Origin: Ilumatobacter coccineus YM16-304
Lineage (GTDB): Bacteria > Actinomycetota > Acidimicrobiia > Acidimicrobiales > Ilumatobacteraceae
Direction: 5' to 3'
Length of the DNA stretch: 64,000 nucleotides
Assembly: GCF_000348785.1 (NCBI RefSeq)
Contig: NC_020520.1
Span: forward strand, 1,240,001-1,304,000
Shown here: in pieces, positions 18,623 to 27,527 of the stretch
How positions within the stretch are numbered: the stretch's first letter is position 1
Layout of the letters: every line of letters begins with the position of its first letter
Program-made: the position numbers and the translations under genes
The notes under the pieces: generated by a model
Databases searched by the model: none
The model's input: the letters and a program-made list of their open reading frames with translations, nothing else
What the model was told of the DNA's origin: nothing

Positions 18623-20563
18623 GTGACCGACCATGCTGGAGCGGTGATCGATGACGTCGCCGTGACCACGGGCCCCGCCGCTCGGTCGGTCGACGTTGCC
18701 GGCGGATCGTGGTTGCCGATGGTTGCCGGTGGCGCGATCGCTGGGGCGTCGATCGTCGGGCTCGATCCGGATGGTTGGTACCCGTTCTCGGTCGCGAAGT
18801 GGTGGCTCGTCGTGGTCGCCGTGCTCGGCGTCGCCAGCGCAGTCGCCTGGTCGGGGGGAGCGCGTGCGTCGTGTGCTGGGTTCGGTCGGATGCACGGTGC
18901 GCTGCTGGTGCTCGTGAGCGTGACGACGGTGTCGGGGTTCGCTGCGCTCGACGGTCGAACCGCGTGGATCGGCACGCCGATTCGGCACCTCGGCGTCGCC
19001 GCATGGTGGCTGTTCGCCGTCGCATTGTGCGTCGGGTCGGCGGTCGCTCGACACCGAGGCGACGCTCGACAGGTCCAGTGGGGTGTGGTGCTCGCCGGGG
19101 CGGTGCTCGCCGCGTACGCGATGTGGGAGTTGGTGTTCGGGCGGCCCATCGACATCGACGTCTCGTCCGACCGTCTCGGCGGCACGTACGGCTCACCCGC
19201 GTATCTCGGCGCGGCGTGCTGCGTGCTCGTCCCGGTGGCGATCGGTCTGGCGGCCGATCGCGAGCTGTCGCCGACACGACGGGGAGTCGCCTCCGCCGTC
19301 GGTGTCGGTCTGGTGTTCGCCACCGTCGGTTCGGGGAGCCGAGCCGCGTTCGTCGGGTTGCTCGCGACCGCCGTCGTGGTGGCGGTGGTCCGGCGCGGCA
19401 CGATCGCTGCCGGTGTTCGGCGCTTCGCCGGTTGGCGGGTGGTCGGCATCGTCGCCGCGGTGGTCGGTGTCGCCGGGGGAGTCGCTGTGGCGGTCGGGCG
19501 GGGCGTGTTCGAACGGTCGGCCGGGTTCGGCACACGCTTCGACGAGTGGGGTTTGGCGCTGCGTGCGATCGCCGAGCGACCGCTGCTCGGCGCGGGACCC
19601 GAGGGCTACCGGATCGCCGCGTTCGAATTGGTCGACGACGACTACGTCCGCCGGTTCGGTGAACGGGTGATGGTCGACCGTGCGCACAGCGGCGTGCTCG
19701 ACGTGGCGGTGGCATCGGGGCTCGTCGCAGCGCTGCTCTACGCCGCGCTGATGCTCGCCGTCGGGGTCACGGCCGTGCGGTTGATCGGTCGTGGGGGAGC
19801 GAGCGACGTCGGTCTCGGCGCGGGCCTGCTCGCGTTCGCCATCGGTCAGCAGTTCGTGTTCCCCATCGCCGAGATCGACCCCGTGTTCTGGCTGCTGGTC
19901 GGTGTCGGCGCGGTGCGGGCCCGTGCGGTGCGGGCCGAGACCGCGGAGGTGGAAGTGGAGGTGACGGTCGTGGTGGATGACGGATCGCCGCTCGTTCCCG
20001 AGCCGATGCCCCGTCGCCAGCGCGTGCCGAGCATCGTGATCGCCGTCGTGTTCGGGCTGGGTGCGCTCGCCGCTGCCGTCGTCGGCGTTCGGGAGGTGGC
20101 GGCCGATCGACTCGCCCAGCAGGCGGTGACGGCGACAGACCCCGAGGCTGCCCACGATCTCGCCGCTCGGGCCGCCGACCTGGCACCCGTCGACGTTCGG
20201 CATCGCCTGCTCGCCGCCCAGGTCTCGGCAGCGCGCGGTTCGCTCGCCGGGGTCGACGACGCACTCGCGGCGATCGAGCGGGCGGTCGAGATCTCGCCAC
20301 GCGATCCGGCGGTGCGCATCGAGCAGGCGCGAGTGCTCGCCCTGCGTGCCGCGGTGACCGGCACCGACTCCGACCGGTCGGCGGCCCGACGGGCGTGGGC
20401 CGACCTCGTCGCCGACGCGCCGTCGTGCGCCCGTTGCCATCGAGGCGCCGGACTCGCGGCGGCAGAACGCGGCGACGTCGACGCCGCCGAAGACTCACTC
20501 GTTCGGGCCCGCGAACTCGGCGACCCCGAGGCGACCCGCCTGCTGCCCCAGTTCGAATCGTGA
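18623..20563 (+). CDS. Wzy/O-antigen ligase-like membrane protein with C-terminal TPR domain
   Basis: A 646-residue polytopic membrane protein with ten or more hydrophobic segments over residues 27-455. A Wzy_C/O-antigen ligase-like extracytoplasmic region around 315-370 contains the GAGPEGYR and RAHSGVLDVAVASGL motifs, typical of ligases and polymerases acting on lipid-linked glycans. After residue 470 comes another membrane helix and then about 140 residues of alpha-helical TPR-like repeats. No glycosyltransferases are adjacent, so the acceptor is unknown. The start is uncertain: GTG at 18623 overlaps the purine-rich GGAGG, and an in-frame GTG at 18644 is possible. Confidence 0.8.
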   Translation: MTDHAGAVIDDVAVTTGPAARSVDVAGGSWLPMVAGGAIAGASIVGLDPDGWYPFSVAKWWLVVVAVLGVASAVAWSGGARASCAGFGRMHGALLVLVSVTTVSGFAALDGRTAWIGTPIRHLGVAAWWLFAVALCVGSAVARHRGDARQVQWGVVLAGAVLAAYAMWELVFGRPIDIDVSSDRLGGTYGSPAYLGAACCVLVPVAIGLAADRELSPTRRGVASAVGVGLVFATVGSGSRAAFVGLLATAVVVAVVRRGTIAAGVRRFAGWRVVGIVAAVVGVAGGVAVAVGRGVFERSAGFGTRFDEWGLALRAIAERPLLGAGPEGYRIAAFELVDDDYVRRFGERVMVDRAHSGVLDVAVASGLVAALLYAALMLAVGVTAVRLIGRGGASDVGLGAGLLAFAIGQQFVFPIAEIDPVFWLLVGVGAVRARAVRAETAEVEVEVTVVVDDGSPLVPEPMPRRQRVPSIVIAVVFGLGALAAAVVGVREVAADRLAQQAVTATDPEAAHDLAARAADLAPVDVRHRLLAAQVSAARGSLAGVDDALAAIERAVEISPRDPAVRIEQARVLALRAAVTGTDSDRSAARRAWADLVADAPSCARCHRGAGLAAAERGDVDAAEDSLVRARELGDPEATRLLPQFES

Positions 20564-20618
20564 TGAGCGGACCGCGAAAAAGTCGGAACGGAACGGGCGT
20601 GCTGGGTGTGTACGTGGT

Positions 20619-21155
20619 GTGTCTGTCACCGAAACGCCGATCAGCGGCGAACTCCCGATCGTGACCGTCGCTGTGGTGCTCGACTTCGACCGGTTCTACG
20701 CCGAGGCTCGGCCAGGTCTCGTTCGAGCACTCAGCGCCACGCTCGGGTCTGCCGAAGCGGCCGCCGACGCCACCGACGAAGCGCTCGCACGGGCCTATCA
20801 ACGGTGGAATCACGTCGGCCGACTCGACAACCCGGCCGGCTGGGTCTATCGAGTCGGGCTCAACCACGCCCGCAACGGCGTTCGCTCGATGTTGCGTCGA
20901 CGGCAACAGCCACCACACCAGACGACGGCTCCGGCCGCCGACGCGTCGGTCGCCGATCCGGCGATCGCCGCTGCCCTCTCCACCCTCTCGCACGATCACC
21001 GAGCGGTGGTCGTGTGCCGATTCCTGCTCGGTTGGTCGGAGCAACAGACCGCCGACGCACTGTCCATTCGGCCCGGCACGGTCAAGAGCCGTCTGAGCCG
21101 CGCACTGTCGAAACTCGAGCGTCGCCTCGACCATCTCCGTCCGGAGGACTCATGA
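20619..21155 (+). CDS. ECF sigma factor (SigE-family-like)
   Basis: A 178-residue ECF sigma factor. Region 2 runs about 25-90 (DATDEALARAYQRW...NPAGWVYRVGLNHARN), directing -10 recognition and core binding. Region 4 runs about 115-168 (LSHDHRAVVVCRFLLGWSEQQTADALSIRPGTVKSRLSRA), directing -35 recognition. No C-terminal extension is seen. The stop overlaps the start of the following one-pass membrane protein by 4 nt (ATGA), so the pair is translationally coupled; the neighbour is the obvious candidate controller. The GTG start is uncertain; a GTG at about 20661 is an alternative. Confidence 0.87.
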   Translation: MSVTETPISGELPIVTVAVVLDFDRFYAEARPGLVRALSATLGSAEAAADATDEALARAYQRWNHVGRLDNPAGWVYRVGLNHARNGVRSMLRRRQQPPHQTTAPAADASVADPAIAAALSTLSHDHRAVVVCRFLLGWSEQQTADALSIRPGTVKSRLSRALSKLERRLDHLRPEDS

Positions 21156-23242
21156 ACGATCGAACCAACCCCACCGAACGCCGTCTCGAACGGCACCTGC
21201 GCCGTGTGGCCGAGACCACGACGGTGCCCGCCTCGTCGGTCGTCGCTGCCAAGCGGCGAGCCCACGAGCGCACCGTCCGTCGTCGTCGCGCCGTTGCCGG
21301 CGGTCTCGCCGCTGCCTCGGTGGTCGGCGTCGTCGCCGGTGTCCGCGTGCTCTCCGAGCCGGAGCCGTCGACCATCCAGACCTTCGACACGCCGACGGTC
21401 GACACCGACGACTCGACGGCGGCAGCGTCGACGTCGACACCCTCCGCCGCTCCGCTCGCGCCGACGACCACGGTCGTGCCACCCGACGGTCTCGCCTACG
21501 TCGACGCGCAACTCGGCGATCCGGCATTCGTCTGGAAGGTCGTCGAGCCCGACAAGGACCGGGCGATCAGCGGGACGTTCGCCGACGGGACGGGCGGCAC
21601 GTTCCCGGCGCTCGCGCTCTCGACGGCTCCCGGCCGTTCGAACGACTACGACAACATCGAACTCGTCGTGTGGGAGTCCGACGACGGCATCGAGTGGGAC
21701 CAGACCGATCTGACGTCCCCGTTCCAACAGAACTTCTGGCAACCTCAGTTCGTCGACGGGACGGTCTTCGCCGTGGGCACTGCGCCGGGCGTCGCCGAGA
21801 ACACCGAGAACCCACTCCTCGTCGGCGTCAGTTCGAGCGACGCGCCGGCTGATGACGCCTGGACGATGGCCGAGCTGCCGATCGACACGAACGAGTACGA
21901 CTCGTTGCCGATGGCGTGGACCGGCCTCGACATCGGGCGCGTTGCGCTCGGTGACCGGCTGATGGTGTCGGTGACACCCCGGGTCGATGTCGACGTCGAC
22001 GCGGCGATGCGTGCCAACGGCATGGACACCGAAGCGTCTCGTTTCTGGACGTTGATCGACGGCGGCATCAGCGTGCACGACGCCGCGTGCGTCGATCCGC
22101 AGTTCACGCAGACCACGATCCCCGGCGCGGTGCCGACCTCGACGATCGTCGACGCTCCGCCGGTGACCGTCGACGCCGTCCCGGTGACCGTCGACGCCGT
22201 CCCGGTGACGACGGTCGTCGACGGGGCGGTGAGCCCAGGCGCCGGCACGGCGGTTCCGTCGGGTGACCCGAGCGAGTGTCCGTCGACGGAGTACACGTAC
22301 GAGGAGCTCGGAGTGCCGACGGAGACGCTCGACGCGATCGACACACGAGTGACACGGATCTTCACGATCGACGCCGATCTGAACGTCGTCGAGAACGAAC
22401 TGCCGGCGCCCGGTGTCAGGCTGCAACCCTTCGACCATCAGTCGGCCCGGTTCGTCGACGTGGGTGCCTTCGACCGATACGTCGGCGAGGAGATGCCGGC
22501 GTCACTCGAGGTGTACGAGTACGACGGCACGACGTGGAGCACGGTGGCGATCCCCAACGCCAACTGGGCCGGCCCGACCGTCACCCTCGGCGACGTGACG
22601 GCCGGGTTCCGGTACGACTGGAACGACGCCACGTTCGCCACGGTCGACGCAGCTGGGGTCACGACCCTGGTCGATGTGCGGCCGCTGCTGCCGAACGACG
22701 AGGTGATCGTCAACCCGTTGCAGCCGCTCGTCGACGCCGGCGGACGGCTGGTGACGGCGGTGCAGCAGTACCCGGACGTCATCGCCGAACTCGGTGGCGT
22801 CGAGTTCACCGTCGACGGGGTGACCGCTCGCAAGGAACGGGCGACGTCTCGCATCCAGTACTTCGACGAGGCGACGGGCGACCAGATCGGCCTGCCACGG
22901 CTGATCACCAATGACTACGACGGCTCGGTGACCGTGCTCGACGAGAACGGTGACGAGATGGCGACCTTCTCCGGTGAGGAGCTGTACCAGCGACTCGACG
23001 GGGTCGTGGAGTTCCCCGACTCGCGGGTCAGCTCGGCGTATCAGCTGCTCACGACCGCCGATGGCCGTACGTTCAGCTCCGAGCCGATCGCCGAACTCCT
23101 CGGTCTGGCCGACGCCGACATCAGCGGCGTGTCGCGCATCTCCACCGACGGCACGACGGTGGTGGTGGCGGTGACGTTGAACGAGCGGCACCCCGACGAC
23201 ACCCGCAAACAACTCGTCCTCGTCGGTACGCCGCTGACCTGA
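21152..23242 (+). CDS. Large single-pass membrane protein, presumed ECF sigma-factor partner
   Basis: A 696-residue protein I do not recognise by family. Its N-terminal ~45 residues are cytoplasmic and strongly basic (many Arg before the membrane). One transmembrane helix lies at about 47-67. A Ser/Thr/Pro linker leads to a ~600-residue extracytoplasmic region containing a VTVDAVP 7-residue tandem repeat (22160-22201 in DNA). It has no Zn-binding HxxxCxxC anti-sigma motif. The 4-nt overlap with the ECF gene and the topology suggest a membrane sensor or anti-sigma role with a very large external domain. Sigma binding through a short basic tail is inference only. Confidence 0.7.
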   Translation: MNDRTNPTERRLERHLRRVAETTTVPASSVVAAKRRAHERTVRRRRAVAGGLAAASVVGVVAGVRVLSEPEPSTIQTFDTPTVDTDDSTAAASTSTPSAAPLAPTTTVVPPDGLAYVDAQLGDPAFVWKVVEPDKDRAISGTFADGTGGTFPALALSTAPGRSNDYDNIELVVWESDDGIEWDQTDLTSPFQQNFWQPQFVDGTVFAVGTAPGVAENTENPLLVGVSSSDAPADDAWTMAELPIDTNEYDSLPMAWTGLDIGRVALGDRLMVSVTPRVDVDVDAAMRANGMDTEASRFWTLIDGGISVHDAACVDPQFTQTTIPGAVPTSTIVDAPPVTVDAVPVTVDAVPVTTVVDGAVSPGAGTAVPSGDPSECPSTEYTYEELGVPTETLDAIDTRVTRIFTIDADLNVVENELPAPGVRLQPFDHQSARFVDVGAFDRYVGEEMPASLEVYEYDGTTWSTVAIPNANWAGPTVTLGDVTAGFRYDWNDATFATVDAAGVTTLVDVRPLLPNDEVIVNPLQPLVDAGGRLVTAVQQYPDVIAELGGVEFTVDGVTARKERATSRIQYFDEATGDQIGLPRLITNDYDGSVTVLDENGDEMATFSGEELYQRLDGVVEFPDSRVSSAYQLLTTADGRTFSSEPIAELLGLADADISGVSRISTDGTTVVVAVTLNERHPDDTRKQLVLVGTPLT
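22160..22209 (+). repeat. 21-bp in-frame tandem repeat (2.4 copies)
   Basis: The unit at 22160-22180 is repeated exactly at 22181-22201, with a third truncated copy at 22202-22209. It encodes Val-Thr-Val-Asp-Ala-Val-Pro repeats in the external domain linker of the sigma-partner membrane protein. This is probably a slippage-generated flexible spacer. Confidence 0.8.
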
Positions 23243-23263
23243 CGACCTCCCCGGTCGTCACAG

Positions 23264-23875
23264 CTAGTCGGCGGGGAGATACGTGAGGTTGAGGTCGCCG
23301 AGCTTGACGAGCGTGGCGGCGATCCAGCCGCCGAGGGCGCCGAAGTGTTCGTCGAGCAGCGTGCTGCGTCCGTCGGCGACGGTCTCCTCGGCGAGTTCGT
23401 AGAGCCCTTCGTAGGTGATCTCGGCGGCGTACTCGGTCTGGAGATCGAGCGGGTCGACGTCGGTGTCGGGATGAGAGACCTCGGTGGTCAACCCGGCTCG
23501 GTCGAGACGGTCGTCGCCGATGTCGGGGCTGTACTCGGGCATCGCTGCGAACACCCGAGCCGGGTCGACCGGCTCGGCGAGCTGCTGCACCCGCAGCACG
23601 ATCTCCATCTCGATGGCCGGGCGCACGTCGAGTTCGTCTTCGACGTACCACTTTCGATACTCGGCCTGGCTCCAGGCCGGCCAGTCGAACGTGATGTGCG
23701 CCACGACGCGGGGCGGCTCGCCTTCGCCGGGCAGGCCATAGCTGGTCTCCCAGGTGAGGTCGCCGAGCAACACGTCGGATTGGAAGTGCTCTTCGAAGGG
23801 CTGCCGTTCGAGGAAGGCGGCTTCGAACGCATCCCGCAATGCGCTGATGGCATCGGTGAACACATGGTCCAGCAT
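23264..23875 (-). CDS. Hypothetical protein, acidic, 203 aa
   Basis: I do not recognise a family. The protein is soluble and acidic with no signal peptide or membrane segment. The centre contains an aromatic-rich PRVVAHITFDWPAWSQAEYRKWY stretch (shown here only as a landmark, around residues 60-82), and the rest is mixed alpha/beta. TACATT (23884-23889) lies 8 nt upstream of the ATG, which supports both expression and the start. It is convergent with the sigma-partner gene and followed on the same strand side by the DUF222-HNH gene, with no evident link. Confidence 0.7.
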   Translation of the reverse strand: MLDHVFTDAISALRDAFEAAFLERQPFEEHFQSDVLLGDLTWETSYGLPGEGEPPRVVAHITFDWPAWSQAEYRKWYVEDELDVRPAIEMEIVLRVQQLAEPVDPARVFAAMPEYSPDIGDDRLDRAGLTTEVSHPDTDVDPLDLQTEYAAEITYEGLYELAEETVADGRSTLLDEHFGALGGWIAATLVKLGDLNLTYLPAD

Positions 23876-23947
23876 CGACGGCCAATGTAACGCCGCTGTC
23901 GGGACGGAGGTTCACGAGTTGCGGCCGCTGCCCGACGGATCGCTCCG

Positions 23948-25177
23948 TCAGGCGGCGGCTCGTCGGCGAGGTGGCCCGGTGGTCTGCACGGATCCGTCGG
24001 GAAAGCGAACCGTCAGTTCACGGCTCGGCCCCAGCGTGATCTGCCAATCGTCGTGGTGCACCTTGCCGTGGTGATGCGAACAGAGCGGGAGAAGATTGCT
24101 GAGGTCGGTTCGGCCGCCGTGGCGCCACCACACGATGTGGTGCAACTTGGTGGTCGCGTAGCGAGTGGAGCAGCCAGGGATGGCGCAGGAGTCGTAGAGC
24201 GCGTTGAGCGCCCGTCGCTGTGCTCGGTTCGCCAGTCGGGACTGTCGACCGAGGTCGAGCACGCCGGGGGCGTGGAGCACGACGCCGTTGCGCACGACGA
24301 TGCCGATCGGTTCGACGCCGTCGTCGAGCAGTTCGGTCAGTACCGACGGTGGGATCTCGACCGGGATCGACCAATCGACGGTGGGCTCGCCCTCGACATC
24401 AGCGTCGGCATCGATGACCACCACGAACTCCGGACGGCCAGAACGGCGACGGCCTGCGGTGCCCTCGACGAGGCGAGCGAACGCATGAGCGCGTAGGAAG
24501 CTCTGCTTGAGCATCGGGTCGGTGGGGCAGTGCTCGGGAGTGGTCTCGGCGAAGAGTGTCTCGATCGCCTGGTCGAGGGCAGCGGCGAGCTCGACGCCGG
24601 TGACCGGGTCGTAGCGGCCGCGCACGTTCCACATCCCGTCGTCGTCGACCCATGTGCGCATCGACGTGTTGCGCCGTTGCTGTTCGAGCCGGGCGACACC
24701 CTCGGCAGCGAGGAGCCGTCGGCGTTCGTTGCGAAGTCGTCGGTTGAACTGCTCGACCGTGGCATGACTGGCGACATCGGTGAGGGCATCGGCGATGTCG
24801 ATCAACTCGACTCGCTGCTGTTCGTCGAGACCTTTGGTCGCTCGGGTGAGCGCGTCGATGTGCTCGGCGGTGATGGCCGCGTTGTCGAGCGCGTCGGCGA
24901 GCGCCGGAGCGTCGGCCAGCGTGCCGGCACGGTCGATGGTCTTCGTGGCGTCACCGAGCGAACCCCGGCTGGTGTCGGCGATCGTCGACTCGGGAAACGA
25001 CACCGCCGGCGCGAGTGCGGTGACGAACTCCGCTTCGACTCGAGCGAGGTGCGACCGGATCATGCGGATGTCGTGCAGCCCGCCTTCGACATCGACGACC
25101 GCCGCCGTTCCGGCGCTGACCGCAGCCCGAGTCGCACCGATGCGCCCGACTCGATCACACACAGCTGCGGTGTCCAT
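23948..25177 (-). CDS. DUF222 and HNH nuclease domain protein (13E12-like)
   Basis: A 409-residue protein with the actinobacterial architecture of an N-terminal DUF222 helical domain (about 30-280) and a C-terminal HNH endonuclease domain (about 335-395). The HNH core is readable as CAIPGCSTR, then HHIVWWRHGGRTDLSNLLPLC, then HHHGKVHHDDW, giving two Cys pairs and the catalytic His. Such genes are abundant, mobile-looking multi-copy families in Actinobacteria and are often near 13E12-type elements. No flanking repeat or recombinase is seen here. Biological role is unknown. GGAGG lies immediately upstream of the ATG. Confidence 0.9.
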   Translation of the reverse strand: MDTAAVCDRVGRIGATRAAVSAGTAAVVDVEGGLHDIRMIRSHLARVEAEFVTALAPAVSFPESTIADTSRGSLGDATKTIDRAGTLADAPALADALDNAAITAEHIDALTRATKGLDEQQRVELIDIADALTDVASHATVEQFNRRLRNERRRLLAAEGVARLEQQRRNTSMRTWVDDDGMWNVRGRYDPVTGVELAAALDQAIETLFAETTPEHCPTDPMLKQSFLRAHAFARLVEGTAGRRRSGRPEFVVVIDADADVEGEPTVDWSIPVEIPPSVLTELLDDGVEPIGIVVRNGVVLHAPGVLDLGRQSRLANRAQRRALNALYDSCAIPGCSTRYATTKLHHIVWWRHGGRTDLSNLLPLCSHHHGKVHHDDWQITLGPSRELTVRFPDGSVQTTGPPRRRAAA

Positions 25178-25220
25178 GCCTCCATCATGCGCACAGGGGT
25201 GTCACAGAGTTGGGGGCTCG

Positions 25221-25259
25221 AAGTTGGTTACATCGCTCCCGGAGCGATGTCATCAACTT
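25221..25259. repeat. Long palindromic hairpin, copy A, 3' of vanZ-like gene
   Basis: A 19-bp arm (25221-25239) and its near-perfect inverse (25241-25259) surround a single C; only three mismatches are present, and the inner ACATCGCTCC/GGAGCGATGT is perfect. It lies just downstream of the minus-strand vanZ-like gene and upstream of the DUF222-HNH gene, so it may terminate transcription. The same palindrome recurs at 26187-26221 on the other side of the vanZ gene. Confidence 0.8.
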
Positions 25260-25261
25260 CG

Positions 25262-26161
25262 TCAGCCGAGGAGGCGAGTGCACTCGTTGCCGGATGCGTT
25301 TCTGACGTCCATCGACCCGGCGGTCCAGGTGGCGTAGACGCAGCGGTGCAGGCCGAAGAATGTCGCCGGGAAGCGCAGCTCGACTCGATTCTCGCTGCTG
25401 AAGCCGTCGGCGCGTGCACCGTCGACGGCGCTGAACACCGACTCGAAGTCGGCCTCGATCATCGTCTGGATCGTGACGAGGTCGGTGCCGGCGAACCGTT
25501 CTTCGACGACGGAACGTACATGAGCCTGACGGCGAGATGCGCCGCCGAACCAGAGCAATCCGATCACGACGACGGCGACGGAGAGGCCACCGAGCAGCCG
25601 GAGTCGATCGCGGGTCGAGAGTTCCCTCCGCTCACCGCTGACCAGGCTGGAGATCGCGAACGCTGCGCCGGTTCCGATGAGCGCGCCGAGAATGTTGCTG
25701 ACCAGGTCGACCGCGTCGTTCGCGCCGATCCCGGTGACCGCCTGGACGCACTCGATGAGGAACGACGTCGCGACGAGCGCTGCCACGGTGCGACCAGGTC
25801 GTCGAGTGATCCAGGTCCACGCTGCGCCGGCGGGTACGAACAGTGCGACGTTCAACACGAACTGACTGCTGCTCAGCGGATCGCGGCTGATGCTCGCCAC
25901 ACCTCCGCTCGACCAGTCGGCCAGTCGACCGACATCGAACCTCGGGCTCACCTCGCCGCGCAACAGGGTGACCGCCACGATCAGTGCACCGGTCGAAAAA
26001 GCGACGAACCACTCGAACGCAGATCGGCCAGGCCAGCGGCGGGTGGCGAAGAAGGCCACCAGACCCGACACGGCGACGAGCGCGAGCAACGCTGGCCAGG
26101 CTTCGGTCGCAGCGATGGAACTGACGTCCCGATTCACCCCGGCCGCGCCGACGATGTGCAT
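25262..26161 (-). CDS. VanZ-like family membrane protein
   Basis: A 299-residue membrane protein with about six hydrophobic segments. The VanZ-type core is present: a LNVALFVPAGAAW helix, a conserved Glu in FLIECVQ, and NDAVDLVSNILGALIG. The extra C-terminal ~90 residues form a hydrophilic, presumably extracytoplasmic domain after one more membrane segment. VanZ proteins are associated with low-level teicoplanin resistance or envelope functions; the role here is unproven. The start at 26161 is supported by TACGAT (26168-26173) 6 nt upstream; an in-frame TTG eight codons earlier is less likely. The gene is bracketed by two copies of one long palindrome. Confidence 0.82.
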   Translation of the reverse strand: MHIVGAAGVNRDVSSIAATEAWPALLALVAVSGLVAFFATRRWPGRSAFEWFVAFSTGALIVAVTLLRGEVSPRFDVGRLADWSSGGVASISRDPLSSSQFVLNVALFVPAGAAWTWITRRPGRTVAALVATSFLIECVQAVTGIGANDAVDLVSNILGALIGTGAAFAISSLVSGERRELSTRDRLRLLGGLSVAVVVIGLLWFGGASRRQAHVRSVVEERFAGTDLVTIQTMIEADFESVFSAVDGARADGFSSENRVELRFPATFFGLHRCVYATWTAGSMDVRNASGNECTRLLG

Positions 26162-26186
26162 CGGCGGATCGTACTGATCGGACAAC

Positions 26187-26221
26187 GTTGATGACGTCGC
26201 TCCCGGAGCGATGTCATCGAC
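26187..26221. repeat. Long palindromic hairpin, copy B, 5' of vanZ-like gene
   Basis: Arms 26187-26203 and 26205-26221 (17 bp, two G:T-compatible mismatches) around a single C. The core TCGCTCC/GGAGCGA is identical to copy A at 25221-25259. It lies directly downstream of the CPBP gene stop and just behind the vanZ promoter, so it could end the TetR-CPBP transcript. Confidence 0.8.
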
Positions 26222-26228
26222 TTGCGCG

Positions 26229-26981
26229 TCAGGCGGGGGCGGTGGCGCCGAGTGCGAGCCATGTGGTCGCCGCGACAGCGATGGCTCCGTGGAGGGGGAG
26301 GCCGCGTCGGTAGGCGGTTGGAGCGTCGGTGCGTTCGCTCACCTCGAGCCAGCCGACGCCGACGTTGGCGCACAGGTGGAACACCACGATCGGCCCCAAC
26401 GCACCGTCGCCGGCAGCCCACAGCGCCGTCATCGTCATCGAGAAGCACACGACCGTCACGAAGAACAGGGGGTACGGGATCTCGCGGTGCGGTGAGGGAA
26501 GCCACCAGAGCGGAAGATGCCACAGCGCCCAGACGACGCCGACCGCCGCCGCGGCCACGACCAAGCCGGCGTCGGCGACGCGCGGCAGCATGAACCCGCG
26601 CCATCCGATCTCCTCGCCGAGCGGGCCCATCATCAGGTTCATCCCCACGAGCGTCACGGCGAGCGTCGGCGAGAGTGAGGGCAGCCCCATGCCGCGTCGC
26701 CAGCCGACGACGGCAGCCACCACGAGAGGAGACAGCGCCGCCACCCACACGGCGAGCGGAGCGTTGCGTGCGAGCGGGTCGAGCAGCGCGCTGACGGACT
26801 CGCCGGCGCCGAGCGTGACGATCACGGCCGCGATGTTCGGCGACCAGATGGTCACGAGGAGCAGGGGAAGCGCGCGAGGCGTCTCGAACGTGTCGGCACC
26901 CCCGATGGCGAACGCGGCGAGCCCCGCCACGACCGACATGGCGACCGTGAGGATCAGGAAGACGAGGATCGGCGTCGTCAT
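26229..26981 (-). CDS. CPBP family intramembrane glutamic endopeptidase-like protein
   Basis: A 250-residue, seven- or eight-helix membrane protein with the Rce1/CPBP signature: EEIGWRG at 123-129 (motif 1), WHLPLWW near residue 157 (motif 2), and VFHLCAN near residue 206 (motif 3). These supply the catalytic Glu and the His residues expected of prenyl-endopeptidase-like proteases, which process membrane or leader peptides. The start overlaps the stop of the upstream TetR gene by 1 nt (TGATG), so it is the direct co-transcribed companion and likely the regulated target of that repressor. Confidence 0.9.
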   Translation of the reverse strand: MTTPILVFLILTVAMSVVAGLAAFAIGGADTFETPRALPLLLVTIWSPNIAAVIVTLGAGESVSALLDPLARNAPLAVWVAALSPLVVAAVVGWRRGMGLPSLSPTLAVTLVGMNLMMGPLGEEIGWRGFMLPRVADAGLVVAAAAVGVVWALWHLPLWWLPSPHREIPYPLFFVTVVCFSMTMTALWAAGDGALGPIVVFHLCANVGVGWLEVSERTDAPTAYRRGLPLHGAIAVAATTWLALGATAPA

Positions 26982-27520
26982 CACGGAGTCGGAGTCGTGT
27001 CGTCGGGAGCGGTCAACCGTTCGATCGCCGAGGCCATCGCCGTCGGATCCATCGCTCGGCCCAGGGCTCGCTGCACTTCGGCGCCGAGGACGAGCGCTTC
27101 GATCACGCCGGCCGTGCCATCGTCGGCCGCAGTGCCGGCGTGGTTGTCGAGCACTGCGCTGCGGAAGCGGTCCATGGCCTCCGACACCATCGCGTGGAGC
27201 ACCGGATCGTGCAGCGACTCCGCCCAGAGTTGCAGGTCGAGTCGGGCGTCTTCCTCGCCGTCGGCATGCCACAACCGTCGTCCCATCGCCGCCAGGTCGA
27301 GCGGTTCGTCGGGCGCATCGGTGGCGTCGTTGCCGATGGCCGCGGCGATGGCGTGTTTGTTCTCGAAGTGGGTGTAGATGCCGCCGGCACTGATGCCCGA
27401 CTCCTCGCAGAGGTCGGCGATGGTCGTGGCGGAGAACCCCTTGCGCGCGAAGCACCGGTGAGCGGCATCGAGGATCTCGTGTCGTCGAGCGGCACGGGAT
27501 TCGGGTGTCATGCGAGGCAT
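26981..27520 (-). CDS. TetR/AcrR-family transcriptional regulator
   Basis: A 179-residue TetR-family regulator. The N-terminal HTH is typical: RRHEILDAAHRCFARKGF, then TIADLCEESGISAGGIYTHFENKH. The C-terminal ligand domain is unassigned. An in-frame ATG three codons later is an alternative start, but the first ATG fits the leaderless promoter (TATTCT 7 nt upstream). It forms a tight bicistron with the CPBP gene, suggesting autoregulated control of that membrane protease. Confidence 0.92.
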   Translation of the reverse strand: MPRMTPESRAARRHEILDAAHRCFARKGFSATTIADLCEESGISAGGIYTHFENKHAIAAAIGNDATDAPDEPLDLAAMGRRLWHADGEEDARLDLQLWAESLHDPVLHAMVSEAMDRFRSAVLDNHAGTAADDGTAGVIEALVLGAEVQRALGRAMDPTAMASAIERLTAPDDTTPTP

Positions 27521-27527
27521 ACCAAAA

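Noticed and set aside
23948-25177. Active mobile element or homing endonuclease insertion
   Set aside because: The DUF222-HNH gene has no flanking direct repeats, recombinase or disrupted host gene.
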